A stretch of DNA of 64,000 bases, taken from contig CP154957.1 in the NCBI GenBank assembly GCA_039621445.1, forward strand, positions 16,748,595 through 16,812,594, read 5' to 3'. The notes under the pieces were generated by a model that searched no databases, had not been told where the DNA came from, and saw only the letters and a list, made by a program, of their open reading frames with translations. The translations under genes were made by a program, and so were the position numbers. Source of the DNA: Euglena gracilis. Taxonomy: Eukaryota; Euglenida; Euglenophyceae; Euglenales. Numbering within the stretch: the stretch's first letter is position 1; every line of letters starts with the position of its first letter. Of this stretch, positions 37,500-46,994 are shown in pieces.

Positions 37500-37880
37500 T
37501 CGCCCCCCTCCCCCCAGCTGCACCCCCCCTCATATAGCAAAATCCCTTGTTGTAGGCAAAACACCAGGGGGACAAAATGTCTTTATGAGGCAGGGGAGCA
37601 AGAGCCTTTTTGGACACATTTTGTAACAGAATCTCTTTACGTCGGCCAAAAACTCGGGGGGGGGGGGTAAATCCTTTTTGTGGGACCTCTTGACATGGGC
37701 GGGGGGCTCCCCCCCTGCACCCCCCAAATAACGAAATCCCTTCACGTGGGCCAAAAACTCGGGGACAAAATCCTTTTTGTGGGACCTTTTGACATGGGGG
37801 GGGGGGCTCAGCCCCTCCCCCCCGCACCCCCCCCTCAAAAAACAAAATCCCTTTATGTTGACAACATACTCAGGGGGGCT
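37500..37880. repeat. tandem repeat, unit about 120 bases, about 3 copies
   Basis: Units share AAATCCCTT..GTNGGCCAAAAACTCGGGG, ACAAAATCCTTTTTGTGGGA, CCTTTTGACATGGG, a G run and CTC..CCCC..GCACCCCCC. The third unit is diverged. Confidence 0.6.
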
Positions 37881-37896
37881 AAAAAATCCCTTTGAC

Positions 37897-38264
37897 TACC
37901 ATGCCCCCCCCCCCCGAGCTATTCCCGTCCCCGGGACCCTTTACGGCCCAATGGGAACAGTACGGGGGGGGGAACAGCTCAGGGGGGGGGCCTAGGTCCC
38001 CCCCCCCCCGAGCTATTCCCACACCCGGACCTCGGACCGCCCAAAAGGGGTCATTTTTGGAAACTCTTTGGGATGTTCGCAAAAAATGGTCAATTTTGAG
38101 CACATTTGCCAAAAAGTGATTTTGAAAACGTCCCAAAAACGTCGATTTTTGACCACTTTTTTGGGAAGTTCTTTATAAAAAGTGCTATGACAGTGAGCTA
38201 TTCCCCCCCCCTATGGGAATAGCTCGGGAAGGGGGGAACAGCTCGGGGGGGGGGGGGCATGGTA
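37897..38264. mobile_element. TIR element with TACCATGCCCCCC ends
   Basis: Left TACCATGCCCCCCCCCCCCG then AGCTATTCCC; right GGGAATAGCTCGGG.. then CTCGGGGGGGGGGGGCATGG and TA. It is closely related to C-run fragments at 38827-38970. Ends resemble those at 15.65 kb. Confidence 0.72.
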
Positions 38265-39189
38265 CTTATTTTGACTGGGGCATTAGGTCACTTTGCCTGG
38301 GTATTCCTTGCCACGGTATGGAAAATCTCTTGGGCATTCTGCTAAAAAGTGCCCAAAAAAGGAGATTTTTCCCTTGCATATTCGCCCCCGATAAGGAGGT
38401 TCTAGAGCAAATCGGGTGGGTTTTAGCTAGTTTTGGGATAATTTGGACAAACATTTTTCAAGGGGGGGGCTTAAAAGTCGGCGTGTGGGCTGTATTTTTA
38501 CCACACGGTCGGTGCCAGACGGTAGACTGGGGGGGGGGGGGGGTAGTGGGTAGTCGGCCGACCAGTCGGCCGACTACCCACTGTAATGTACGAACGGGTC
38601 AAGTTACTCTGGAACCTTGAGGAGTTGGGCTCTGGAAATTGGAAAAACATCCACATCAAAATTCGCCATCTCTACACCCCAAAAAAATTTCTTCTCGGTC
38701 TTCAGAGCCAGCTCCACAAAAAAAAAAACATTATTTTGTGCGGGAAGAGCTTTTTTTTGTGGACCTGGCACCGAAGTTCGTAGAACAAATTTTTGGGTGC
38801 CAAGATGGCGAATTTTGATGTGGATATGCCATGCCCCCCCCCCCCGATAGTCCCCCCCCCGATAATGTCCCATGCCCCTGCCACGGGACCCAGCCGGCAG
38901 GTCCTGAAGGAATTTTATTGTTCTCCCCCCGAAGTGCCCCCCCCCCCCCGATAGTGTCCCATGCCTTCCCTGTGGTTGAGCCGGGTATGGGACGGGGCAT
39001 GGTATTCCTTGAGGCCTGTTTCATGGCAATCAAACACACCAACTTTTAGAGCCCAACTCCCAACTTCCAGAGTTGTGGGCTGTTTATTTTTATCACACGC
39101 AAAATCCATGTTTCCAAAATTTCACAGTAAACGCAGCTTGTCATGTGCGGAGCAGTTTTGAGGGGCACATAACTCAGGAAGGAGGGGGG

Positions 39190-39665
39190 AATCGAGGAAA
39201 ATGAGTGCAGACCTTTTTGATGAGTATTTCACAGGCTTCTGTATGGCGCATGCCCAGGACTACAAAAATACGGACACAGCCAGGTTTGCATTGGCTTCTA
39301 TTAGGCAAAAAATTAGGGGACCTCGCAAAGACTTTTGCACCGGGGGGGTTGTAGGGGGGCCGTGGTGGGGTCGCAGGGGGGGAGATGGGTTTTGCGGCAG
39401 GTCACGCGTGATTTGTGTGATCATTTTTTGTCCTCTAATTTTTTATCCCAATTAGGATTGCATGCCATTTTGTCAACAAAAATTCAGGGAGGGTGCTTCC
39501 CGTGCGACCCCCCCCTGCGACCCCCCCGCGACCCCACTCTGAACCCGATTCGGGATTCCAAAAAGTACAAAACTGAATGCATGAATTAGGAATCTACCAC
39601 TCAATTAGGAATCAAAAGTGCGAAAAAATTTTGGGGGAGCACACCGTCGGCTAGCCGTGTGCTCC
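39190..39665. mobile_element. Harbinger-like MITE remnant
   Basis: Shares TTTTGCGGCAGGTCACGCGT, TCCCAATTAGGAT and ACCCGATTCGGG..TTCC with the cleaner element at 59228-59538. Part of the match is in opposite orientation. Contains CTGCGACCCCCCCGCGACCC. Confidence 0.5.
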
Positions 39666-40620
39666 CCCATATGCTTCATGCTAGGTTTTTGGGGTTTTGG
39701 GCAGAATTTTTACCAAACAGTTCTGTTCACATTTTCATTCTGATGATCGTGGACAAAAACTGATTCTACAGAAACAGCGGTGTTTGGGATTGTGTTTGGG
39801 AACCCACTGGTCCTGGAAAACGAGATATGGGCTTCGGGCCAAGTTATTGGGGTGCTTTGGGGGGGGGGGTTACACGGGCAACAGGCGCCCGGTCCCCTCC
39901 AAAGGCTCCGCAATTCTTGTCCTTAGGGCCATTTTCGGTTTGGAGCCAGACATCAAGGTTTGCGTGGCTGAATTCTGTGTGTTGTTTGTCGAAAGCCCTT
40001 GCGCAGAGCTTTCAATTGAGGTGTGTAACAGGTTCCCAAGTTTGTATTTAGCAGAATTCTGTTCACAATTCATTACCCTAGTACAGTCCGGTGCAAAAGT
40101 ATTAGGCCTTTCTGTTCATTGTCACAGAAAAACTGTGGGTAGACAGGGAGTACAATACAATGAGTCCAGAACACCTCCTACGGCACCTGGACCCATGTAC
40201 GTCCTGTATGTTTGAATGTGTGAGAATTTCAGCTGAAAAAGAACAATGGAAACCGACACAGATTTCAAACGGAAACCTTTGACTAAAAACCATGCTGAAA
40301 AGAACACATCCTGAACACAGTTCTTGATGGAAGCAAAAAAAAGCAAGCAGTGGAAAGGTGGATTGTGACACCAAAATGGGGGCGTGCATATTCATGAGCC
40401 ACTCTCTTCCATCAAAACCTGACTGGGGGTCTCCTTCCACCACAAAGCCATGCAAGGCGGCACCGGCCGCAAATGAAAAGAAGGCTGCCTCCAGGCCCAA
40501 AAGCACTTTTTGGGCAAAGAAGATCAGAGAATGACATTAACCATATCTGAAAGAGTTGGAATGATAAATTGTAGTGCATTCAATCATGGTTGGCATTGTG
40601 ATTTTTTGGATGCCGTTTTT
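39666..40620. other. non-coding DNA with one CTTTC-module
   Basis: At 39991-40042 there is a diverged copy of the module AGAGCTTTCAATTGA..GTAAC, seen better at 45.5-46.7 and 60.4 kb. No exon is supported in the rest. Confidence 0.4.
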
Positions 40621-41086
40621 TCCCCTTCTATTTTAACAAATGTTCTTGAAGAAGAAAAAAACAAAAAAAAAACGCCCACAAGGTTTTGGAAGGAAAATTT
40701 TTTGAATGCATATTATCAATCATTTTGGCAACTTCTGGGTCATTTCTGCCAGGGCTGGATAGAGGTAGAGGTAGAGGTCAAAGTCCTCTACCTCTATCTG
40801 ACCCACCTCTACCTCTACCTCTACCTATATGTCACGGGGGGTAGATCTGGCCTGGGGGGGGGGGGGGTTGTGGGCCGACCCCAGGGTCGGCCCACGGTCG
40901 CCAAAGGTCGCCAAAGGTCGCCCAAGGAGCCGTCCGGGAGACCCCCCAGTGGGCTGACCCTAGGGTCGTCGGCTTAGGGTCGACTTAGGGTCGGCACACC
41001 CCACGACCTCCCCCTACAACCCTAGGGTCGACTTAGGGTCGGCCCACCCCACGACCTCCCCCACCCCTGCAACCCTAGGCTGGGCA
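40620..41086. repeat. dispersed repeat, GAGGTA inverted array and CCCTAGGGTCG repeats
   Basis: 40640-40750 matches 45105-45230 (CACAAGGTTTTG, TTTTTGAATGCATATT, CATTTCTGCCA). 40760-40835 is a GAGGTA array followed by its complement, TACCTC. 40870-41080 repeats GGTCGGCCCA and CCCTAGGGTCGACTTAGGGT. Confidence 0.65.
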
Positions 41087-41777
41087 ACAAAAGGGATTTG
41101 CCCCCAAAATCAGTTGGGTTACACAAGGGATTTGCCCCCCAAAACGGGTGGGCAACACAAGGGATTTTGTTATTTTGTGGCCCTCGAACAGTTGGGCAAC
41201 AAAAGGGATTTGCCCCCCAAATCAGTTGGGTTACACAAGGGATTTGCCCCCCAAAACGGGTGGGCAACACAAGGGATTTTTTTATTTTGTGGCCCTCGAA
41301 CAGTTGGGCAACAAAAGGGATTTGCCGCCCAAAACGGGTGGGCAACACAAGGGATTTTGTTATTTAGGGGCCCTCGAACAGTTGGGCAACAAAAAGGATT
41401 TGCCCCCCAGATCAGTTGGGTTACACAAGGGATTTGCCCCCCAAAACGGGTGGGCAACACAAAGGATTTTGTTATTTTGTGGCCCTCGAACAGTTGGGCA
41501 ACAAAAGGGATTTGCCCCCCAAAACGGGTGGGTGACACAAGGGATTTTGGTATTTAGGGGCCCTCGAACAGTTGGGCAACAAAAGGGATTTGCCCCCCAA
41601 AACGGGTGGGTGACACAAGGGATTTTGTTATTTAGGGGCCCTCGAACAGTTGGGCAACAAAAGGGATTTGCCCCCCAAAACGGGTGACACAAGGGATTTT
41701 GGTATTTAGGGGCCCTCGAACAGTTGGGCAACAAAAGGGATTTGCCCCCAAAACGGGTGGGTGACACAAGGGATTTT
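41087..41777 (+). repeat. minisatellite with alternating units
   Basis: Composite units of TTGGGCAACAAAAGGGATTT GCCCCCC, AAAACGGGTGGGCAACACAA GGGATTTT and TTATTTTGTGGCCCTCGAAC, about 80-120 bases each. In several units CAGTTGGGTTACACAAGGGA is inserted. The last unit runs into TGGCCATCGTCTACAG|CAAGCG, a possible splice acceptor of the helicase pseudogene. Confidence 0.9.
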
Positions 41778-42723
41778 GTTATTTTGTGGCCATCGTCTAC
41801 AGCAAGCGCTTCGCCGCCCACTTCCGCCAACTCGAGATCGAATTCCTCGTTGTCGACAAGATCTCCATGATCCCTCTCGCCCTGCTGGAGTGCCTCGTCC
41901 TCTTCCACCGCGTCTCCACCCAGACCCGCATCGTCCTCTCCAGCAATTTCTACCAGCTGCCCCCCGTCGAGCCCTACGCCTACGCCCTCCCCTCCGACAA
42001 CTACAATTACTTCGACACCGACATCTTCCCCTACCTCGTCTACGACCGCGTCCGCAACTGTGGTGGGTGTTGAGTCCAGCTCACCGAGTGCATGCGCACA
42101 GACAACCCCCTCCTCCATGCCATATGCGCCAACCCCGCGTGCGTCACCACCACCCTCCACCCCGAGGACTTCCCCGTCCGCCCCAACGTCCCCATGTGGC
42201 GCTTCCTCTGCCACACCAACCAGACACGCAAGGCCTGCAACTGGTACTGCATGACCACCTTGATCACAACGTCTACCCCTTCGACCTCGAGACCGCCGCG
42301 CACTTCCGCAAGGAGTTCCACACCGCATGGAGACCGTGCAGCCCGGCTCATGGCGCAAACACAACACCAACCATGAAGCGGTCAACAAAGACACAGACGA
42401 CCCCACCACCGCAGCCGACAGACAGCACGTGGAACCCGGAGCAGCTCGTCCCCCAGCCGGTGTGTAACCCCGCCCGCGACAACTCGCAGATGAACCCCGG
42501 ATGGACCCGACGCGCCCCCCGCCACTGGGAGTACCTCCAGAACTTCGTCTACGACGAGGGGATGGAGGTCGTCGGCCGCAACACCCTCCGTGACCGGAAG
42601 CAGCCCGACGGCAGCAACACCCCCGAGGTCGTCAACAATCGCCGCGCCGTCCTCCAATCCATCGACCACGAGAAGCGCACCGTCACCCTCCGGTGGGTCG
42701 ACGGCTCCCTAATTAATTTCTAA
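41778..42723 (+). pseudogene. decayed Pif1-like SF1 helicase gene
   Basis: GC-rich coding text. RFAAHFRQLEIEFLVVDKIS MI is a Walker B region of Pif1-type helicases, with Lys where the catalytic Glu of VVDE is expected. TRIVLSSNFYQLPPVEP is the following GDFxQLPPV motif, changed to SSN. After a TGA at 42071 the frame continues with LTECMRTDN and WRFLCHTNQTRKACN. A frameshift leads to FDLETAAHFRKEFHTAW. Another frame near 42360 holds VNNRRAVLQSIDHEKRTVTL RWVDGS, the family's C-terminal 'NRRG.V' segment. The Walker A part is absent or lies beyond the minisatellite. A source in Helitrons, large DNA viruses or the host cannot be told apart. Confidence 0.72.
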
Positions 42724-42849
42724 TTACATTCAAATTACATTCAAATCAAATTAGAAGAACTTCAAATTACACTGAAATCACACAGACAAATCCCAAATCT
42801 CACCACTCCTTTTCCCTCTTCCAAACGCCCCAAACAATCAAAGGGGGGG

Positions 42850-43233
42850 GCTTAAAAAATCTCGTTCGGAAAAGACTACCTCGGGACGTTCCCATACCTT
42901 ACCAGCCGCTGTTTTGTCAAGGCAAAAAATGGTCTTTCAACCAGAACGTGACCTGGCAGTTATACTACCCGATCACCACATGTTCTGGCACAATACTTCG
43001 GCGATGAATTCATCGTTGACAAAATGGAAGACCGTTTTTGGTGGCTATGCACTGTCTGCCACAACCCCTGCAACAGTGCACCTGACTTGGGATTACCCCT
43101 TGCACACGTATACAATCCAGTGGATCGGAAATCGTTCCACAAGGACCCCAAATGTGTCGCCCAGAAGCCCCGGAGGAGTACGCAACCTTGTACAAAAAGT
43201 ACAAGGAATTCCACCAGTCGAACTCGGGTAGAT
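42850..43233 (+). pseudogene. broken coding fragment, unknown
   Basis: Several protein-like pieces in different frames: YLGTFPYLTSRCFVKA, QYFGDEFIVDKMEDRFWWLC, DRKSFHKDPKCVAQ and EEYATLYKKYKEFHQSNS. They need frameshifts to join. I do not recognise the family. It ends where the hAT-like element begins, so that element may have split the gene. Confidence 0.5.
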
Positions 43234-43417
43234 TCGATTAATCGATTAATCGACTAAACGTTTGTAGCCGCCGATTAATCAAATCGTTCGGTGGGGGCAG
43301 ATTAATCGGTCCACAAACAGGTGCTGCACAAAAACAAAAGGATAACATCTCACCACCTCAGGCACAAAGACCCCACATCCCAATGTTCAAGACAGAGGCT
43401 AAGATGAAAAATGTTCT

Positions 43418-43486
43418 GATATCGTACAGCGGTAGAGCGCGCGCTTCACAAGTGCGAGGTCGTGGGCTCAAACCCCACGATGTGTG
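43418..43486 (+). tRNA. tRNA-Val(CAC)-like, D arm damaged
   Basis: AGCGGTAGAGCGCG, then anticodon stem CGCGC, loop TTCACAA, stem GTGCG (anticodon CAC), then T arm GTGGG CTCAAAC CCCAC. About three bases of the D stem (GCT) are missing and the acceptor stem pairs 5 of 7. A T run follows at 43490. Probably a pseudogene or SINE head. Confidence 0.55.
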
Positions 43487-43540
43487 AGATTTTTCACCAA
43501 TTCACACAGTTTTTTTTATCAACAAAAATCGAGCCAAAAA

Positions 43541-43601
43541 AGACGAGATGGGAATTGAACCCACGACCACAGGGTTAACGACCGAACGCTCTACTGCTGG
43601 A
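43541..43601 (-). tRNA. tRNA-Asn(GTT)-like fragment
   Basis: Minus strand CAGTAGAGCGTTCGG, loop TCGTTAACC, T arm GTGGGTTCAATTCCCAT, then CTCGTCT and six T. The text GAGCGTTCGGTCGTTAACC is typical of tRNA-Asn. The 3' half of the anticodon stem is altered and the 5' acceptor strand is missing. Confidence 0.5.
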
Positions 43602-43608
43602 GGGTGGC

Positions 43609-44034
43609 ACTTTGAGGGGGGGGGGTGAGGGTAATCGGCTTGCAACCATGGTTTTCTTCAGCATCACCATTCCCTCATCGCAATGAGTGTTCAGTGTGAA
43701 GTGACCTGTATTGGGGGGTTGGTAAGCCGTGGCGAGGGGGTCCGAATGGGGGGGGAGGGGGGTTAATGGCGTGGCGAGGGGGTCAGCGACCAGGGGGAGG
43801 GGGGGTGTACCATGGTTTCCAACAAAATTTTCCTTCAAAAAATTGTGAAAACCCCCGTGGCATGGCGAGGGCAAGGTTGGTAATTGGTTATTGCACAATA
43901 TCGCAAATATCGCAATATCGACAAATATCGATCGGGGGTGCAATATCTCGCAAATATCGCAAAAATATCGCAGCCATTCGCCTTCTGATACCTTCCAAGC
44001 CAGCAAGACGTATACCCTCACCCCCCTCAAAGTG
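43609..44034. mobile_element. TIR element with CACTTTGAGGGG ends
   Basis: Left CACTTTGAGGGGGGGGGGTG then AGGGTA; right TACCCTCACCCCCCTCAAAG then TG. The inside has GGCGTGGCGAGGGGGTC repeats that also occur in the element at 52.9 kb, and an ATATCGCAA array at 43900-43975. Confidence 0.65.
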
Positions 44035-44270
44035 GGCATTTTTTGGCAAGTTTGGTTCACCCTCAAAGTGGGCATTTTTCTTTTGGCACTGAAGCCCAAA
44101 ATTTGACCCCCCCCCCCCTAGAGTGGCTGTTTTGGGGTCCCGTGGTGCCTTCAATTTTTCGGTGGTGATGCCTAATTCGGTCAAATTTGGGGGGATTCCT
44201 AATTTTGGGGGGGCCATTGTGACCTCAATTATCGCAAATCCATCGACTTTTGTCCCTTCCCATCTGCAGA

Positions 44271-44560
44271 ATGGGTGCGTTCAAGAAGTTTTTTGACGAT
44301 GTCGGAAGCCAAGGCCAAGGCCTCGATTGGGTTGGCACTGTTTGGCGCTGCAAATTGACAAAGTTGGGAGACAGTGGTCAGCCCGTCCCTTGTGGTGCCA
44401 AAGTGCAGGGGAAGCGGTCCAACACCACCGACCTTCACAACCACATGCGGGATCACCACCCTGTGGAGTACCGGCAGACGGTTACCAGTGCCAAGGACAT
44501 CACAAGCTTCTTTCCTGGTGCCAAAGATGTCGCAAGGGGGTGCAAGACCTCGCAAAATAT
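44271..44560 (+). CDS. BED-type zinc finger, hAT transposase N-terminus (fragment)
   Basis: After acceptor CCCATCTGCAG, ATG opens MGAFKKFFDDVGSQGQGLDW VGTVWRC. Then come PCGAKVQGKRSNTTDLHNHM and RDHHPVEYR. The Trp, the Cys pair and the H-x3/4-H after NTT-x-L fit a BED finger, the DNA-binding head of hAT transposases. It continues ITSFFPGAKDVARG with a stop near 44615. No catalytic core follows, so this is a fragment or a spliced first exon. Confidence 0.65.
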
Positions 44561-44802
44561 CAGACCCCCCCAAATGCAAGATCAATTACCAACCTTGGCG
44601 AGGTGGTCCGGCTAGGGGGGGGGGGGTAAATGGTGCGGCGAGGCCCTCGGAGGCCCCTTATTTGAGCATTTGGGGGGTCCTTTGGCCCGTGGGTGTGCTC
44701 AATAAAGGGGGGGGGTAGTCTTGCTTTTGAATTGTTTTCCAAGAACAAATTCAAAAATTGCACATTGCACCCGTTTTTGCAAGAAAAAATGGCACAAAAG
44801 GG

Positions 44803-44872
44803 GGGCGAACCAGGGATCGAACCCAGAACCATCGGTTATTAACCCTACGCTCCACCACTGAGCTATTCGCCT
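44803..44872 (-). tRNA. tRNA-like sequence with intact A and B boxes
   Basis: Minus strand acceptor AGGCGAA/TTCGCCC (6 of 7 pairs), D arm TAGCTCAGTGGTGGAGC and B box GGGTTCGATCCC match polymerase III promoter consensus. TTTT follows 3 bases after the end. By position the anticodon loop is TTAATAA (anticodon AAT, Ile), but three of five anticodon-stem pairs are broken. Either a recent pseudogene or a tRNA-derived element. Confidence 0.6.
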
Positions 44873-45099
44873 GCTGTACTATTAAAGGTATTCTTTTTCT
44901 GAGGGCTTCCGCACAATTTTTTTCGTTGTTCTTTTTGTGGATGTTGATTTTTTGTGTTCTTGTGAGAAAGTATCCTATATTGACCAATTAATTGTTAATC
45001 GTCCGACACCTCCCGATTAATCGCAATTAATCGTTCGACTTCCCGAAACAATTAATTGGCACCATAGTTGGCAACCTGTTTTTTTTGGACTTTGTTTTT

Positions 45100-46048
45100 T
45101 GTTTTTTTTAAATTCTAACAATGTTTTTTCCAAAAAAAACAAAAAAAATGCCAACAAGGTTTTGCTCGGAAAAATTTTTGAATGCATATTTTCAATCATT
45201 TTTGGCAAGTTTTGGGGCATTTCTGCCAAAAATTTCCTTGAAACCGTATTGGGGCTCTGGCTTCACGCCCGAACCGGCGTTCTGGACGCCGGTTCGGCGC
45301 AGAAATTTTTGCACCGAACCGGCGTTCCAGAACGCAGGTTCGGGCGGGTCCAGGGGACCCAAAATAAAAAGTGCCAAAAAGTGTTCAAAATGGTTAGTAG
45401 ACACATCTGAGCAGTTTTTGGGGGGTATTTGGCCAGATATTGGGTATTTTGTGCAACAATTTCCATTTGGCCAAATTTGGGGAATTTTTGAAATAGAGTA
45501 CCATGCAGCACGGCTGAAATCTAAGGCCATCTGCTGAAAGCCCCTGAGAAGAGCTTTCGATCGATGGGCAACATGGCTGGTGAAGAAACATAGGAATTTC
45601 GACTTTGCAAACAGGGAAATGCGATCGCCGATTTTCAGAGTGCTCTGCAGTGTAGCTGAGTTCTGAGGGTACCAAATGAAAGGTCTTGGTGAGAGCTTTC
45701 AATTGATATGCTGTATGGCACCTGAGGTGTGGGATTTCACAAATTAGGACGGCAAATTTTGGAATGCACGATCGCTGAAAATAAGCGCTGTATGCATAAC
45801 AAGCAGGGCCTGGCCCGTGCTGACGCACGGGCTCTTAGTGTCCCAAATTTTTTTCCTGTTGCGCAAGCTTTCACGTTATGTGCAGCGCCTTTACACAGTA
45901 TGGCGCTTCTTAATAACCTCAAATGGCGGTGAAATTATAATAATCTCAAAATGAGTCTGAAATAGTAGTGTGAAATTAGTCTTAAATGCGAAAGTGAAAA
46001 ATTTCACGTTTTCGTTCTACTTCTCGATTCCACGATTATTGCAATTGC
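45100..46048. repeat. dispersed repeat with CCGGCG palindromes and CTTTC-modules
   Basis: 45105-45230 matches 40640-40750. 45268-45346 is an inverted pair of GAACCGGCGTTC..GAACGC(A/C)GGTTC. Modules AGAGCTTTCGATCGATGGG at 45553 and GAGCTTTCAATTGATATG at 45692 belong to the repeated module family. No gene seen. Confidence 0.55.
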
Positions 46049-46994
46049 TTAAGCCGGCGTTTGAGACGCCGGGCTCAGGACAGAACCGGCGTCCCTGTCC
46101 TTGATGGTTGAAACACTCATACCAGCACCTTAGGGCCACTTTTGGGCACTTTTGGTGACATTTTTAGGAATGAAAATCGGACGCCGGGCTTTGGACAAAG
46201 CCGGCGTTCCTAACGCCGGGCTATAGGACAGAACGGCGTCCGGAAGATGAATTTTGCCATCTGGGGACCAGTGGGGTGGATATATCCAAATTTGGTGAAA
46301 TTGGCCCAAATTTGGGAATAGAGTACCGTGCTGTGTGGAGAGATGTGATGAGCACCGCTGGTCGTCTGTTGAAAAGAGCTTTCGATCGAGGGGTAACTTG
46401 GTACCCTAACGTTGCACGCAGCCCGAGATATGCTCGCGATCGTCGGATCGGCCAGAATCTGAGTCGAAATTTGTCGCAATTTTCAGTGATTTTTGGTTTA
46501 AGATGCTTAATAAACCTTACAGAAACGTTTTTCCTCTTCGAATCAACGACCTGAGGGCCTTGGGGGGGGGGGCACCAGAGTTGTGAAATTAGGATTCCCC
46601 ACTGACAGAAAATAAGAGCTCCAGGCGACGTGGCAGATTTTGGTGGTGATCGCCAGTCGTCTGATGAAAAGAGCTTTCGATCGAGGGGTGATTTTATACC
46701 GGACGATTGACACAGCCAGAAATACCCTCGCGATCGCCGGAATTTGGTGAAGTGCAAAGTGGCGTGACATTGCAGATCAGTGGTTGGAGATTGGTCCTGG
46801 GAGTGTCCTTTGGCCGAAGGTTGGGGACGCCGGTTCTGTCCTGAGCCCGGCGTCTCTAAAACGCCGGCTTAAACAAGAGGTGTCGGACGCCGGTTCTGTC
46901 CAAAGCCCGGCGTTCCAAACGCCGGTTCCGTCCTTCGGACGGAACCGGCGTTTGGAACACCGGGCTTTGGACAGAACCGGCGTCCGAGACCTCT
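46049..46994. mobile_element. element X, copy A, with terminal hairpin
   Basis: Starts TTAAGCCGGCGTTTGAGACG CCGGGCTCAGGACAG. The same text returns inverted at 46826-46872. Beyond that lies a 119-base near-perfect palindrome (46876-46994) with a TTCG loop, then TTTTTTGTAGTA. The interior has two CTTTCGATCGAGGGGT modules. Its partner copy is at 59145-61072. No coding capacity seen. Confidence 0.75.
46876..46994. repeat. 119-base hairpin with TTCG loop, copy A
   Basis: Arms of about 57 bases read AGAGGT.TCGGACGCCGG, TTCTGTCCAAAGCCCGGCGT, TCCAAACGCCGGTTCCGTCC, loop TTCG, then the complement. Two mismatches only. A T6 run follows directly. The second copy is at 60954-61072. Confidence 0.9.

Larger units (their letters stand above)
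37098..38607. repeat. direct-repeat-flanked segment with tandem and TIR elements
   Basis: Both ends carry GTAGACTGGGGGGGGGG, AGTCGGCCGACTACCCAC and GTAATGTAC(T/G)AACGGGTCAAGTT in the same orientation (37098-37264 and 38519-38605). Between them lies a three-copy tandem repeat (37500-37880) and a TIR element (37897-38264). Confidence 0.5.
43234..45075. mobile_element. hAT-like element, 1.8 kb, degenerate
   Basis: Both ends are dense in CGATTAATCG units (43234-43310 and 44990-45060), the subterminal repeat also seen in the 653-base MITE at 59784. The inside encodes a BED zinc-finger exon (44271) but no transposase core. A smaller TIR element (43609-44034) is nested in it. Exact ends and target duplication could not be set. 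Confidence 0.5.

Noticed and set aside
41114-41687. A 179-residue plus-strand frame with repeated KGFAPQNGW text
   Set aside because: It is the minisatellite read in frame. The unit length lets frames stay open, but spacing changes move the frame between units.
45553-46700. CRISPR array
   Set aside because: The CTTTCGATCGA modules are spaced irregularly (about 140-300 bases), diverge from each other and occur in a eukaryotic repeat, with no cas genes.
46876-46994. Bacterial-style intrinsic terminator
   Set aside because: Hairpin plus T run fits in shape, but the window is clearly eukaryotic with spliced genes and the hairpin is tied to a repeat element.
46049-46994. piggyBac element from the TTAA at the left end
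   Set aside because: TTAA occurs at the left end and before the hairpin, but both copies share sequence past the right TTAA up to the hairpin, so TTAA does not mark the right boundary.
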